Assembly (NCBI GenBank): GCA_964367585.1
Contig: CAYIYH010000001.1
Location: 1-64,000 of the forward strand
Direction of reading: 5' to 3'
Origin: CAYJGJ01 sp964367585
Lineage (GTDB): Bacteria > Bacillota > Clostridia > Peptostreptococcales > Anaerovoracaceae
DNA length: 64,000 nt
The position numbers and the translations under genes are program-made. Positions 56,390-64,000 of this stretch are shown here, piece by piece (the first letter of the stretch is position 1; every line of letters starts with the position of its first letter). The notes under the pieces are model-generated. The model did no database searches, was not told the origin of the DNA, and saw nothing but the letters and a program-made list of their open reading frames with translations.

Positions 56390-56417
56390 GTACATATACA
56401 TTAAGTACAATATATCA
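56381..56417. promoter_or_regulatory. GntR (YtrA-type) operator, 13-bp perfect inverted repeat
   Basis: TGATATATTGTAC (56381-56393) and GTACAATATATCA (56405-56417) with an 11-bp centre overlap the -10 box and extend past the start point. Position and symmetry indicate autorepression by the adjacent GntR protein. Confidence 0.82.
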
Positions 56418-56433
56418 CTTTACTGGAGGAAAA

Positions 56434-56808
56434 ATGGAAATCATAATAAGTAGCAATACAAATAAGCCTATTTATGAACAGATTACTTCGCAAATAAAAG
56501 CGATGATTATGACGGGAGAATTGAAAGCTGGCGACAGCATACCATCTATGAGAGTACTCGCCAAGACGATTCATGTAAGTGTCATCTCTGTTCAAAAAGC
56601 TTACGAAACACTTCAACGAGATGGTTTTATTGAAACAACGGTCGGAAGAGGAAGTTTCGTCGCAACACAGAATAAGGAGTTCATTCAAGAGGAAAAACAA
56701 AAACAAATAGAGGAACATCTTGCAATTGCGGCCGATATTGCAAGAACTAATGGAATTGCAGTCGAAAAATTATTAGAATTGACAAAGTTATTTTACGAGG
56801 AGGTATAA
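56434..56808 (+). CDS. GntR family repressor, YtrA subfamily
   Basis: DNA-binding repressor of 124 residues, the short YtrA type: a winged helix-turn-helix (PIYEQITSQIKAMIMTGEL, GDSIPSMRVLAKTIHVSVISVQKAYETL in part, DGFIETTVGRGSFV) followed by a short helical tail for dimerisation. CTGGAGG precedes the ATG at 56434; the frame is open further upstream but crosses the promoter. First gene of an operon with an ABC ATPase and permease, the usual setting in which YtrA-type regulators respond to cell-envelope stress or antibiotics. Confidence 0.93.
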   Translation: MEIIISSNTNKPIYEQITSQIKAMIMTGELKAGDSIPSMRVLAKTIHVSVISVQKAYETLQRDGFIETTVGRGSFVATQNKEFIQEEKQKQIEEHLAIAADIARTNGIAVEKLLELTKLFYEEV

Positions 56809-56811
56809 TCA

Positions 56812-57675
56812 ATGAAAAACGCATTAGAGATAAAAAATTTGTCGAAGACATTTAATAATTCCAACTTTCACTTGGACAATTTTAGTATGACAATCCCACA
56901 AGGAGCAGTCATGGGGATTGTAGGAAGAAATGGCGCGGGAAAAAGTACGATAATTAAATCGCTATTCGATATAACAATAAAGGACCATGGCGATGTCTTT
57001 TTTTACGGAGAAAACATGGAAACGCAGGGGCGACATTTAAAAGATGACATAGGAGTTGTTTTTGACACACTGTCTTTTTCAGAAGAATTAAATGCAAAAA
57101 AACTAGAAAAAGTACTCAAGGACTTATATAAAAAATTCGAACCAAATCTCTTCAACCAATATCTAAATAAATTCAAATTACCGCGCAATGATAAATTCAA
57201 AACTTATTCGCGCGGAATGACTATGAAACTTTCTATTGCGGTAGCTTTGTCACACGAAGCAAAGCTTTTAATTTTAGATGAAGCTACAGCAGGCCTTGAC
57301 CCAGTAGTCAGGGAAGAAATACTCGATATGTTTTTGGAGTTTGCGTCTCATGAGGAGAACTCCATATTGATGTCTTCACATATTACAAGTGATTTCGAAA
57401 GAATCGCCGACTATATAACATTCATCGATGATGGGAAAATAATCTTATCAGAAACTAAAGACAACTTAATTTATAAGTATGGAGTAGCAAGAATGAAAGA
57501 ATCCAATTTTGAAAAACTTCAACCGACGGAATATATTTCATATAGAAAAAGAGGATTACAAATTGAAGCACTAATATCGAATAAAGACTCAATGAAAAAA
57601 TTATATCCAGAAATGGTAATCGACAATGCAAAGATAGATGAAATATTACCACTGCTCACGAAAGGAGACAAATAA
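56812..57675 (+). CDS. ABC transporter ATP-binding protein
   Basis: ATPase of 287 residues. Walker A GRNGAGKSTI, signature motif YSRGMTMKLSIA (degenerate compared with LSGGQ, as usual in YtrB/BcrA types), Walker B LLILDEATAGLD and the H-loop SSHITSD. A C-terminal extension of about 70 residues follows. Starts 3 bp after gntR with GAGGAGG. The gene set resembles YtrBC/EF-like exporters linked to peptide antibiotic resistance. Substrate unknown. Confidence 0.93.
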   Translation: MKNALEIKNLSKTFNNSNFHLDNFSMTIPQGAVMGIVGRNGAGKSTIIKSLFDITIKDHGDVFFYGENMETQGRHLKDDIGVVFDTLSFSEELNAKKLEKVLKDLYKKFEPNLFNQYLNKFKLPRNDKFKTYSRGMTMKLSIAVALSHEAKLLILDEATAGLDPVVREEILDMFLEFASHEENSILMSSHITSDFERIADYITFIDDGKIILSETKDNLIYKYGVARMKESNFEKLQPTEYISYRKRGLQIEALISNKDSMKKLYPEMVIDNAKIDEILPLLTKGDK

Positions 57676-58343
57676 TGAAAGCGTTATTAAGAAATAATTT
57701 TTATACAGTAGAACCGAGCATAAAAACAAGTGGTGTAATATCCCTTATTGGCATAATCGCATTGATAGGATTTGGTCTTTTTTCTTCGCAGGGGGCATCT
57801 ACCATGGCCTTATCATATGTTTCATTTGCAATTATGGGTAGTTTTGCGGGATTGTCTTTTACACTTCTCTTTAACAACAGTAAGTCAAAATGGGAACGCT
57901 TCGAACTTACCGCACCGGTGACAAGGGTTGATGTAATAAAATGCAGATACATCTCATTTTTGATATTTTGTATTATCGGGTTAGCAATCGGTGGAACAAT
58001 TTTCCTATTGTCGTCTGTTATTAACGGAGTGATCGACTGGGATTTCTTTTCAAGGGGTATTATAATAGGAATACTATTACTCATTTTAGCGCCAGCCATA
58101 ATGCACCCATTGATATTAAAATTTGGAATAGAAAAAGGACAACCGATCTTTATGATTTCCGTGGCATTGAGTATCGGAGTATATGCCTTACCTTCGTTGG
58201 TATTTAATAGTTGGTTTGCTGCACTGCCGAATCAAGAACTCGCAAACATCATATATAGAGCTATAACGATATTGTTTTCTTTCATAATGTTTATTGTTTC
58301 ATATTTTATTTCAGTGAAGATATATGCAAAACAGGATTTATAG
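57675..58343 (+). CDS. ABC-2 type permease
   Basis: Membrane protein of 222 residues with six predicted transmembrane helices. Starts on the last base of the ATPase stop (TAATG), so translation is coupled. The stretch SKWERFELTAPVTRVDVIKCRY after the second helix is typical of ABC-2 permeases paired with YtrA-regulated ATPases. No clear terminator follows; the next promoter is at 58424. Confidence 0.88.
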   Translation: MKALLRNNFYTVEPSIKTSGVISLIGIIALIGFGLFSSQGASTMALSYVSFAIMGSFAGLSFTLLFNNSKSKWERFELTAPVTRVDVIKCRYISFLIFCIIGLAIGGTIFLLSSVINGVIDWDFFSRGIIIGILLLILAPAIMHPLILKFGIEKGQPIFMISVALSIGVYALPSLVFNSWFAALPNQELANIIYRAITILFSFIMFIVSYFISVKIYAKQDL

Positions 58344-58423
58344 TACTATATTCTTTTCACTGTTATTTACTTTGACATTATCATATATAAGTCATAACCT
58401 ATATCTTTTCTACTGTCATTTCA

Positions 58424-58452
58424 TTGACATTTCAAACATATTTTGCTATTAT
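58424..58452 (+). promoter_or_regulatory. promoter of the GGDEF/EAL gene
   Basis: TTGACA (-35, perfect), 17-bp spacer, TATTAT (-10). Predicted leader of about 80 nt before the ATG at 58538. The 194-bp region after the permease gene holds nothing else visible. Confidence 0.85.
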
Positions 58453-58537
58453 TCAGAATATCATTAATAAAGAAAACACAAGAATAATACATTTTTATTA
58501 TGTGTGCTTTTATATAGATGTGAAAGGAAGTAACAAT

Positions 58538-61500
58538 ATGAATGCTAATCGAGATTTGACACTAGGAAAGAATCTCCCCAGGGATATAGAAGATGACTTA
58601 AATTCTTCTCAAATATTAAAGTCTGTGTTGAGTTCATCTCCGATTGGGATTAATTTGTGGAATGGCAAAATGATTAATATTATGTGCAATGCGGACATAT
58701 TAACTACATTCAACATCAAAAGCGGAGAAGAATTTTTAGACAAGTTTTTTGATTTGTCGCCAGAATTCCAACCAAATGGAAAACATTCCGAAGAAATGGC
58801 ACGAATCAATTTTGATAAAGCATTAAAAGATGGTAAGCATATTTTTAACTGGATGCACATCACCCCGAGTGGTAAAAAACTGCCTTGCGAAATCACGTTA
58901 ATCAAACTTGAAAGCAGCTATGATGAAGACTATCTGGTAGGATATATTAAAGATTTATCCCCGAAGTTTTCCTATGATAAAATTGAACATGACTATGACT
59001 ATGACTATTATTTTACGGACAGACTTCCAAAAAATATATTGATTGAAGAAATATCAGAATTAACGAATGAAGGATTTTATTCGATTGACTTGCGAACAGG
59101 TAACCTATATTACTATGGTAGCCTATGGTTTGATGGAGCAGATGATGGCGCAATGATTTCAAAAGAAAAAATGTTAGAGCTCGGCTTTATTCATGAAGAC
59201 GATATTGACACATACAAAGAAACGATCGCTAGTCTTACAATTGGGAACCTCGCTTCTTGTGAAGTAAGATTCTTAGCAGGTGACAATATCTATAGATACC
59301 ATAGACTTACATTCAAGTATATTTGTGACAGCACCAATACACCTGTTTTTATTTTTGGAAAAGGAGTAGACATCCATGATCAAAAAGCTATCGAGGAACG
59401 TGCGCAAAAAGACTTACTCACAGATTGTTACAACAAAATAAGTGCAGAGAATATTATATCTCAAAAACTCAAATCAAATGCGGATGCGACGCATACATTG
59501 TTCATCATCGACATAGACAATTTTAAGGCTGTAAACGACAACTTGGGGCATTTTTTTGGAGACGAAGTTATCCGCGACATAGCTACAGGGCTAAAAGAAA
59601 CATTTAGAGACATTGACATAATCGCAAGGATAGGCGGAGATGAATTTATCGTATTCGTGGAAAAACTAGATGATATAGAGCTCATATCTCAAAAAGCGGA
59701 AAAAATACTTGAAGTATATAGAAAAACTTATTCTGGAGAATACAAAGACTATTCTGTTTCTGGTAGTGTGGGAATCGCTATTTTCCCACGTGACGGTACA
59801 AATTACGAAGAACTATATCAAAATGCCGACAAGGCACTCAGCCAAGCTAAGATACAAGGGAAAAATAGATTCCTAATCTACTCTCCTGATTTAAATATCG
59901 GCACAACCAGAAGTACTACTAAAATTGAAAATGCAAATAGAATGGCTAGCTCATTTTTTGACTACGATCTAATTTCCGCAGTCTTCAATATTCTTTATGA
60001 AAAAGATGGTAACGATGAAGCTATCAATTTAACACTTAGCTATATATGTGAAAAATATGGCGCGGATAGAAGCTATATTTTTGAATCATTAGATGATTGC
60101 GTTACATTGAGCAACACTTATGAATATTGTAAAGCGGGGATTGGAAGTGAGATAGATAATTTGCAGAACATTCCTTATGAATTATTTGCAGATTTTCTTG
60201 ATAACGCACACAATAATATAATCTACTCTAATAACCTTAGAGAAACACTGGAAACCGATAGAACATTTGAAATTATGGATGACCAAGGAATTTTATCTTT
60301 TGTACATGCCCAAGTTAAGCGCGATGGACAATTAGCTTTCTTCCTAGGGCTCGACGACTGTACTAAAACGAGAATATGGACAGAAAGAGAAATTAACAGT
60401 TTACAATACATTGGAAAGTTTTTATCAATAATCTTACGCGGAACTCACTTAAGAAATGAAATAAACGAACTAGCAATAAGTAATAGAAACTCGGCAGAGA
60501 TTTTAGACACAACCGATAGCATTGTATATGTAAGCGACTTGAATAACTACGACTTGCTATACCTCAATAAATTAGGAAGAAAAGTAACAGGACTAGGAGA
60601 AGAAGGTATTTTAAGTGGAAATAAATGTTACAAACTTTTGCAAGGCAAAGACGAACCTTGCGACTTTTGTACAAATCATCTGTTAAATCAAGACAGCTAT
60701 TATGAATGGTCATATTATAATCCTAGTTTGGATACAACATTCTTACTAAAAGATAAACTTATTAACTACAATGGTAATATTGCAAGACTCGAAATAGCGA
60801 CAGATATATCAAAAATTGCAGAGCTCGAAAAATCATTATCGAATAGTCTTTACGATGAACAATTTTTGATGAGTTGTATTGAGATGCTTCACTCCGGCAA
60901 TGAACCGACTTCTTCTATATATGAACTGCTCGAAGCGGTCACAGAATATTATGGCGCCGAGAGAAGTTATATATTTGAAGTGTCCGAGTGTGGAGAGTAT
61001 ATTAGCAATACTTATGAATACTGTAGCCAAGGGGCGCAACCATATATGGATAAGCTTCAAAACCTACCGATTAAAGATTTAAGTATTTTACTGAATAAAT
61101 GTGAAACGCATGACTCCTTTTATATGAACATTGATGAAGTTAGCAAGGATTCCATGGAACACGAACTCATGGAACTTCAGGGACTTCATGACATAATAGT
61201 AGGGGCAATTAATGCCGATGGAAAGAAAATTACAGGATTTGTCGGAGTAGATAATTCGCTCAAAAATACTGATAAAATCGCTATTATCAAAACTGTTGCA
61301 AAATTCACTGCATCTTTCCTCGATGAAACAGAACTTCTCATAAAACTAAATAGATTGAGTTATTATGATACACTTACAGGACTAAAGAACCGACATAGCT
61401 ACACCCTTGCGGTAAAAGCTATTAATATGAATATCGATAGCTTAGGGGTATTATACATTGATATCGTAGGACTGAGTACTCTCAATGACACCCATGGGGT

Positions 61501-62533
61501 ATTATATGGTGATAGTACTTTAATAAAGCTATCAAAGATCTTATACGAAATATTTGATAGTAGCGTATTCCGTGTAGGAGGAGATGAATTCGTAGTAATT
61601 GCGAAAAACGTGCCAGAACTAGACTTTGAAAAAGGAGTCTCTCTACTAAAAGAAACTCTCTTAGAGGAAAAAGAATTTAAGACTACCATAGGATATACGT
61701 GGAATAAGAACTTAAACATTTCAAATAAAGAGTGGGTAGACTTGCATGACGGTGAAAGCTATGCTCGTATCTTAAATGAAAACTTAGACATGGAACTTGC
61801 AAACGGCAAATATCTTGTGTATTTGCAACCACAAAAAAATCTAGCGTCAGGAAAAGTTAAAAGCGCGGAAGCGCTTATACGACGAGTCGGTGCAGATGGA
61901 GTGATTCAACCGCCATTGCACTTCTTGCCATTTTATGAGAGAGAGGGCATAGTTTCAAAGATTGATGAATTTGTGCTTAAAACTGTATGCAAAACATTAC
62001 GATCTTGGAAAGATAATGGAATTGAATCGTTACCTATTATTTCTGTTAACTGTTCAAGGATGACTATTTCACAAAAAGGAATTGTTGAAAGATTCTCGGC
62101 AATTTGCGATGAATATGGAATAGCTCATTCCAACATCGTAATTGAAATAACCGAAACTATTAATGGAATAGATGAAAACACTTTATCAAGGATAATAAAG
62201 AAATTCTCCGACGCTGGGTTCTTGATTTCCCTCGATGATTTTGGCAGTGGGTACTCAAACTTAAACTCTCTCATCATGTCGGATTTTGATGAAATAAAAA
62301 TTGACATGAAGATAATAAGCGGGTTACACAAAGAAAAGAAATCTAAACTCATATCAAAGTTTGCAATCGATATTTGTGAAGTTCTCGGCGACCTTACTTC
62401 TGTGGCGGAGGGAGTTGAGCATGAACTTCAACATAATATACTATCTGAAATGGGCTGTGTCGTAGGACAAGGATATTACTACGCAAAACCAATGCCTATA
62501 GAAGAATTCGAGGCAAACTATTTGGAAAAGTAA
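58538..62533 (+). CDS. multi-domain PAS/GGDEF/GAF-like/PAS/GAF-like/GGDEF/EAL c-di-GMP regulator
   Basis: Cytosolic protein of 1331 residues; no transmembrane segment is visible. Domains: PAS (about 25-145); a second PAS-like unit (about 170-290); GGDEF 1 (about 290-450), with intact active site GGDEF (366-370) and an RxxD inhibitory site (RDID, 357-360); a GAF-like unit (about 484-635); a PAS with KCYKLLQGKDEPCDFC (about 655-765); a second GAF-like unit (about 775-930) clearly related to the first (both have RSYIFE, SNTYEYC, LQN-P); GGDEF 2 (about 940-1055; GGDEF at 1014-1018, no RxxD); EAL (about 1085-1331) with EAL, DDFGSGYSNL, KID, AEGVE and QGYYYAKPM intact. The ATG has AAGGAAG upstream; an earlier in-frame TTG lies in the promoter. 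Confidence 0.93.
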   Translation: MNANRDLTLGKNLPRDIEDDLNSSQILKSVLSSSPIGINLWNGKMINIMCNADILTTFNIKSGEEFLDKFFDLSPEFQPNGKHSEEMARINFDKALKDGKHIFNWMHITPSGKKLPCEITLIKLESSYDEDYLVGYIKDLSPKFSYDKIEHDYDYDYYFTDRLPKNILIEEISELTNEGFYSIDLRTGNLYYYGSLWFDGADDGAMISKEKMLELGFIHEDDIDTYKETIASLTIGNLASCEVRFLAGDNIYRYHRLTFKYICDSTNTPVFIFGKGVDIHDQKAIEERAQKDLLTDCYNKISAENIISQKLKSNADATHTLFIIDIDNFKAVNDNLGHFFGDEVIRDIATGLKETFRDIDIIARIGGDEFIVFVEKLDDIELISQKAEKILEVYRKTYSGEYKDYSVSGSVGIAIFPRDGTNYEELYQNADKALSQAKIQGKNRFLIYSPDLNIGTTRSTTKIENANRMASSFFDYDLISAVFNILYEKDGNDEAINLTLSYICEKYGADRSYIFESLDDCVTLSNTYEYCKAGIGSEIDNLQNIPYELFADFLDNAHNNIIYSNNLRETLETDRTFEIMDDQGILSFVHAQVKRDGQLAFFLGLDDCTKTRIWTEREINSLQYIGKFLSIILRGTHLRNEINELAISNRNSAEILDTTDSIVYVSDLNNYDLLYLNKLGRKVTGLGEEGILSGNKCYKLLQGKDEPCDFCTNHLLNQDSYYEWSYYNPSLDTTFLLKDKLINYNGNIARLEIATDISKIAELEKSLSNSLYDEQFLMSCIEMLHSGNEPTSSIYELLEAVTEYYGAERSYIFEVSECGEYISNTYEYCSQGAQPYMDKLQNLPIKDLSILLNKCETHDSFYMNIDEVSKDSMEHELMELQGLHDIIVGAINADGKKITGFVGVDNSLKNTDKIAIIKTVAKFTASFLDETELLIKLNRLSYYDTLTGLKNRHSYTLAVKAINMNIDSLGVLYIDIVGLSTLNDTHGVLYGDSTLIKLSKILYEIFDSSVFRVGGDEFVVIAKNVPELDFEKGVSLLKETLLEEKEFKTTIGYTWNKNLNISNKEWVDLHDGESYARILNENLDMELANGKYLVYLQPQKNLASGKVKSAEALIRRVGADGVIQPPLHFLPFYEREGIVSKIDEFVLKTVCKTLRSWKDNGIESLPIISVNCSRMTISQKGIVERFSAICDEYGIAHSNIVIEITETINGIDENTLSRIIKKFSDAGFLISLDDFGSGYSNLNSLIMSDFDEIKIDMKIISGLHKEKKSKLISKFAIDICEVLGDLTSVAEGVEHELQHNILSEMGCVVGQGYYYAKPMPIEEFEANYLEK

Positions 62534-62560
62534 ATAAGTTTGAATTGTACTCATCAGACT

Positions 62561-62599
62561 TGCAAAAAGGACACCTCTCAGCAAAGGTGTCCTTTTGCA
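62561..62599. terminator. bidirectional terminator between the GGDEF/EAL gene and tex
   Basis: AAAAGGACACCT and AGGTGTCCTTTT (core 62568-62576 and 62585-62593) form a long stem with a short loop, extended by TGC/GCA; T-rich on both sides. Confidence 0.9.
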
Positions 62600-62626
62600 T
62601 TATCTTTCATATCAATTAGCGTTCCG

Positions 62627-64000
62627 CTACTTTTCATATTTCATCGTAAGTCCTACTTTTTGCTTTTCGTGGTCGATTGTAAGTATCTTGACGTTAACAG
62701 TATCTCCTACGCTAACAACATCCATAGGATGCTTTATAAACTTATTGCTTAATTGCGAAATGTGGACTAATCCATCATTTTTTACACCGATATCCACAAA
62801 GGCACCAAAATCGACTACATTTCTTACCGTTCCAGTCATTTCCATGTCTACTTTTAGGTCCTCAAAACTCCTAACGTCGTTTCTAAAAATTACAGGCGGC
62901 GCATCTTCTCTAGGGTCTCTTGCGGGTTTTTTCATTTCATCAATTATGTCGGCCAATGTTAAAACACCCACTCCCAATTCATCTGCCATCTTCTTTATGC
63001 TATCTTTGATTTTATCTGCCGGATAAGTCTCAATTATCTTACTTTCAATATCCTTATTCCCACCGCTAACAATACTATCTTTCGATATCCCTATCTTATT
63101 CATCATTTGCTCTGCTACATTATAGGATTCAGGGTGGACAGAAGTGCTGTCGAGTGGCTCTTCTCCTGCCGTTATTCTCATAAATCCCGCGCACTGATCA
63201 AAAGTCTTTTGCCCCATCTTCGCCACGTTGAGAAGTTCTTTTCTCGATTTTATAAATCCTTTTTCTTCTCTATACTTAACTATATTCTTAGCTATTCCCA
63301 TATTCACGCCCGCAATATAGGACAATAGCGAGGGGGACGCAGTGTTTAAGTCTACCCCTACCCTATTTACACAATCTTCTACAACATTGCTTAAAGCCGT
63401 TGTGAGATTACTCTGATTTATATCGTGCTGATATTGGCCAACTCCTATATGCTTTGGGTCTATCTTTACAAGTTCCGCAAGTGGATCTTGAAGTCTCTTC
63501 CCCAATGACATTGCACCTCTAGTAGTAACATCCAAATCAGGGTATTCCTCTGTAGCAATTTTAGAAGCAGAGTACACGGAGGCACCGGCTTCATTTACTA
63601 TAGTATATTGAATGGATAAGCCATTTTTCTTAATAAAATTCGAAACAACTTCCTCTGTCTCTCGTGAGCCGGTTCCATTTCCTATCACGATAATATCCAC
63701 ATTAAATTTCTGATGTAGCTTGAATAGCTCTTTTTCTGTTCCAACTATGTCACACTTGGGTTGCGTCGGATAGACAGTAGTATATGCCATGAGTTTCCCT
63801 GTTTCATCAAGCACCGCAACCTTGCATCCTGTTCTGTATCCGGGGTCAATGCTTAATATTTTTTTGCCTTTAACAGGTGGGACCATAAGCAATTTTTCTG
63901 TGTTTTTTGCGAACACTTTTACCGCCTCTTCTTCGGCTCTTTCAGTCAATGTTCTTCGCATTTCTCTTTCTACCGAAGGTGCAATTAATCTCTTGTAGCT
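62627..64000 (-). CDS. tex: Tex-like RNA-binding transcription accessory protein (3' part)
   Basis: C-terminal 457 codons of Tex; the gene runs off the right edge. The frame is open from base 64000 (SYKRLIAPSVERE) and the ATG at 63961 is internal. Visible: the YqgF-like RNase H domain (SIDPGYRTGCKVAVLDETG), VIGNGTGSRETE, NEAGASVYSAS, the helix-hairpin-helix region (VGVDLNTASPSLLSYIAGV) and the C-terminal S1 domain (GTVRNVVDFGAFVDIGVKNDGLVHISQLS in part). Full-length Tex is about 715-780 residues, so roughly 40% is missing. No frameshift is seen in this part. Confidence 0.96.
   Translation of the reverse strand, partial: SYKRLIAPSVEREMRRTLTERAEEEAVKVFAKNTEKLLMVPPVKGKKILSIDPGYRTGCKVAVLDETGKLMAYTTVYPTQPKCDIVGTEKELFKLHQKFNVDIIVIGNGTGSRETEEVVSNFIKKNGLSIQYTIVNEAGASVYSASKIATEEYPDLDVTTRGAMSLGKRLQDPLAELVKIDPKHIGVGQYQHDINQSNLTTALSNVVEDCVNRVGVDLNTASPSLLSYIAGVNMGIAKNIVKYREEKGFIKSRKELLNVAKMGQKTFDQCAGFMRITAGEEPLDSTSVHPESYNVAEQMMNKIGISKDSIVSGGNKDIESKIIETYPADKIKDSIKKMADELGVGVLTLADIIDEMKKPARDPREDAPPVIFRNDVRSFEDLKVDMEMTGTVRNVVDFGAFVDIGVKNDGLVHISQLSNKFIKHPMDVVSVGDTVNVKILTIDHEKQKVGLTMKYEK

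Noticed and set aside
58424..58537. 38-residue N-terminal extension of the GGDEF/EAL protein
   Set aside because: The region contains a perfect -35 and a good -10 box; the ATG at 58538 has the ribosome site.

Overview
The window is a low-GC (mid-30s %), gene-dense chromosome segment from a Gram-positive anaerobe, most probably a member of the Clostridia. The pointers are spoVG, a GerMN lipoprotein, HrcA/CIRCE heat-shock control, the cdaA-cdaR-glmM cluster, long-form HPF, PASTA kinase/PP2C, YtrA-type GntR control, radical-SAM pairs and an NADH/ferredoxin/NADP-type bifurcating flavoprotein complex. Genus cannot be fixed by reading alone. Nearly all genes lie on the minus strand; the exceptions are spoVG, the HD/radical-SAM/comEA block (26.0-29.9 kb) and the gntR-ABC-GGDEF/EAL block (56.4-62.5 kb). 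There is no CRISPR array, prophage, IS element, rRNA or recognisable tRNA.

Layout in coordinate order: spoVG, cut by one base at the left edge; yibF and yibE with a structured tandem repeat between them; ispG-rseP-dxr-cdsA-uppS (isoprenoid and lipid precursors, site-2 protease); fmt-def-priA; asnA, queH, tdk, a UPF0340 gene and a GerMN lipoprotein; glmM-cdaR-cdaA (c-di-AMP and cell wall); hpf; a three-gene signalling operon (MBL-fold hydrolase, GAF/HD-GYP, CHASE2 adenylate cyclase); an aminotransferase/ornithine-cyclodeaminase-family pair; the plus-strand HD, radical SAM, DUF2344 and comEA genes; rpe-rsgA-prkC-stp-rsmB; frr-pyrH; dnaJ-dnaK-grpE-hrcA with CIRCE; an acyltransferase; hemW; lepA; a three-subunit NuoEF plus NuoG/GltD-fusion redox complex; holA and comEC; gntR-ABC-permease; a 1331-residue GGDEF/GGDEF/EAL regulator; and the 3' part of tex.

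The most informative large-scale feature is the gene order. Two operons conserved across Firmicutes, priA-def-fmt-rsmB-(rlmN)-stp-prkC-rsgA-rpe and pyrH-frr-uppS-cdsA-dxr-rseP-ispG, have swapped halves. Read in the direction of transcription, the segment rsmB...rpe...priA-def-fmt (about 28.2 kb, 7168-35408) sits between frr and uppS. Removing it as a circle would restore both classical operons at once, so a single integration of a circularly permuted segment, or its equivalent, explains the arrangement.

Other points for a second look: (i) a dispersed intergenic element with two tandem copies at 1132-1361 and a diverged copy at 11828-11885, whose hairpin arms differ between copies yet stay complementary; (ii) a self-contained second-messenger operon at 18964-23063 with a roughly 95-residue insertion in its HD-GYP domain; (iii) a Stn-like redox operon whose molybdopterin-type domain lacks the catalytic Cys/Sec region and whose promoter carries a four-fold TGAGAATAA array; (iv) a hairpin between Shine-Dalgarno and start codon of dnaK; (v) perfect inverted repeats on the hrcA and gntR promoters.
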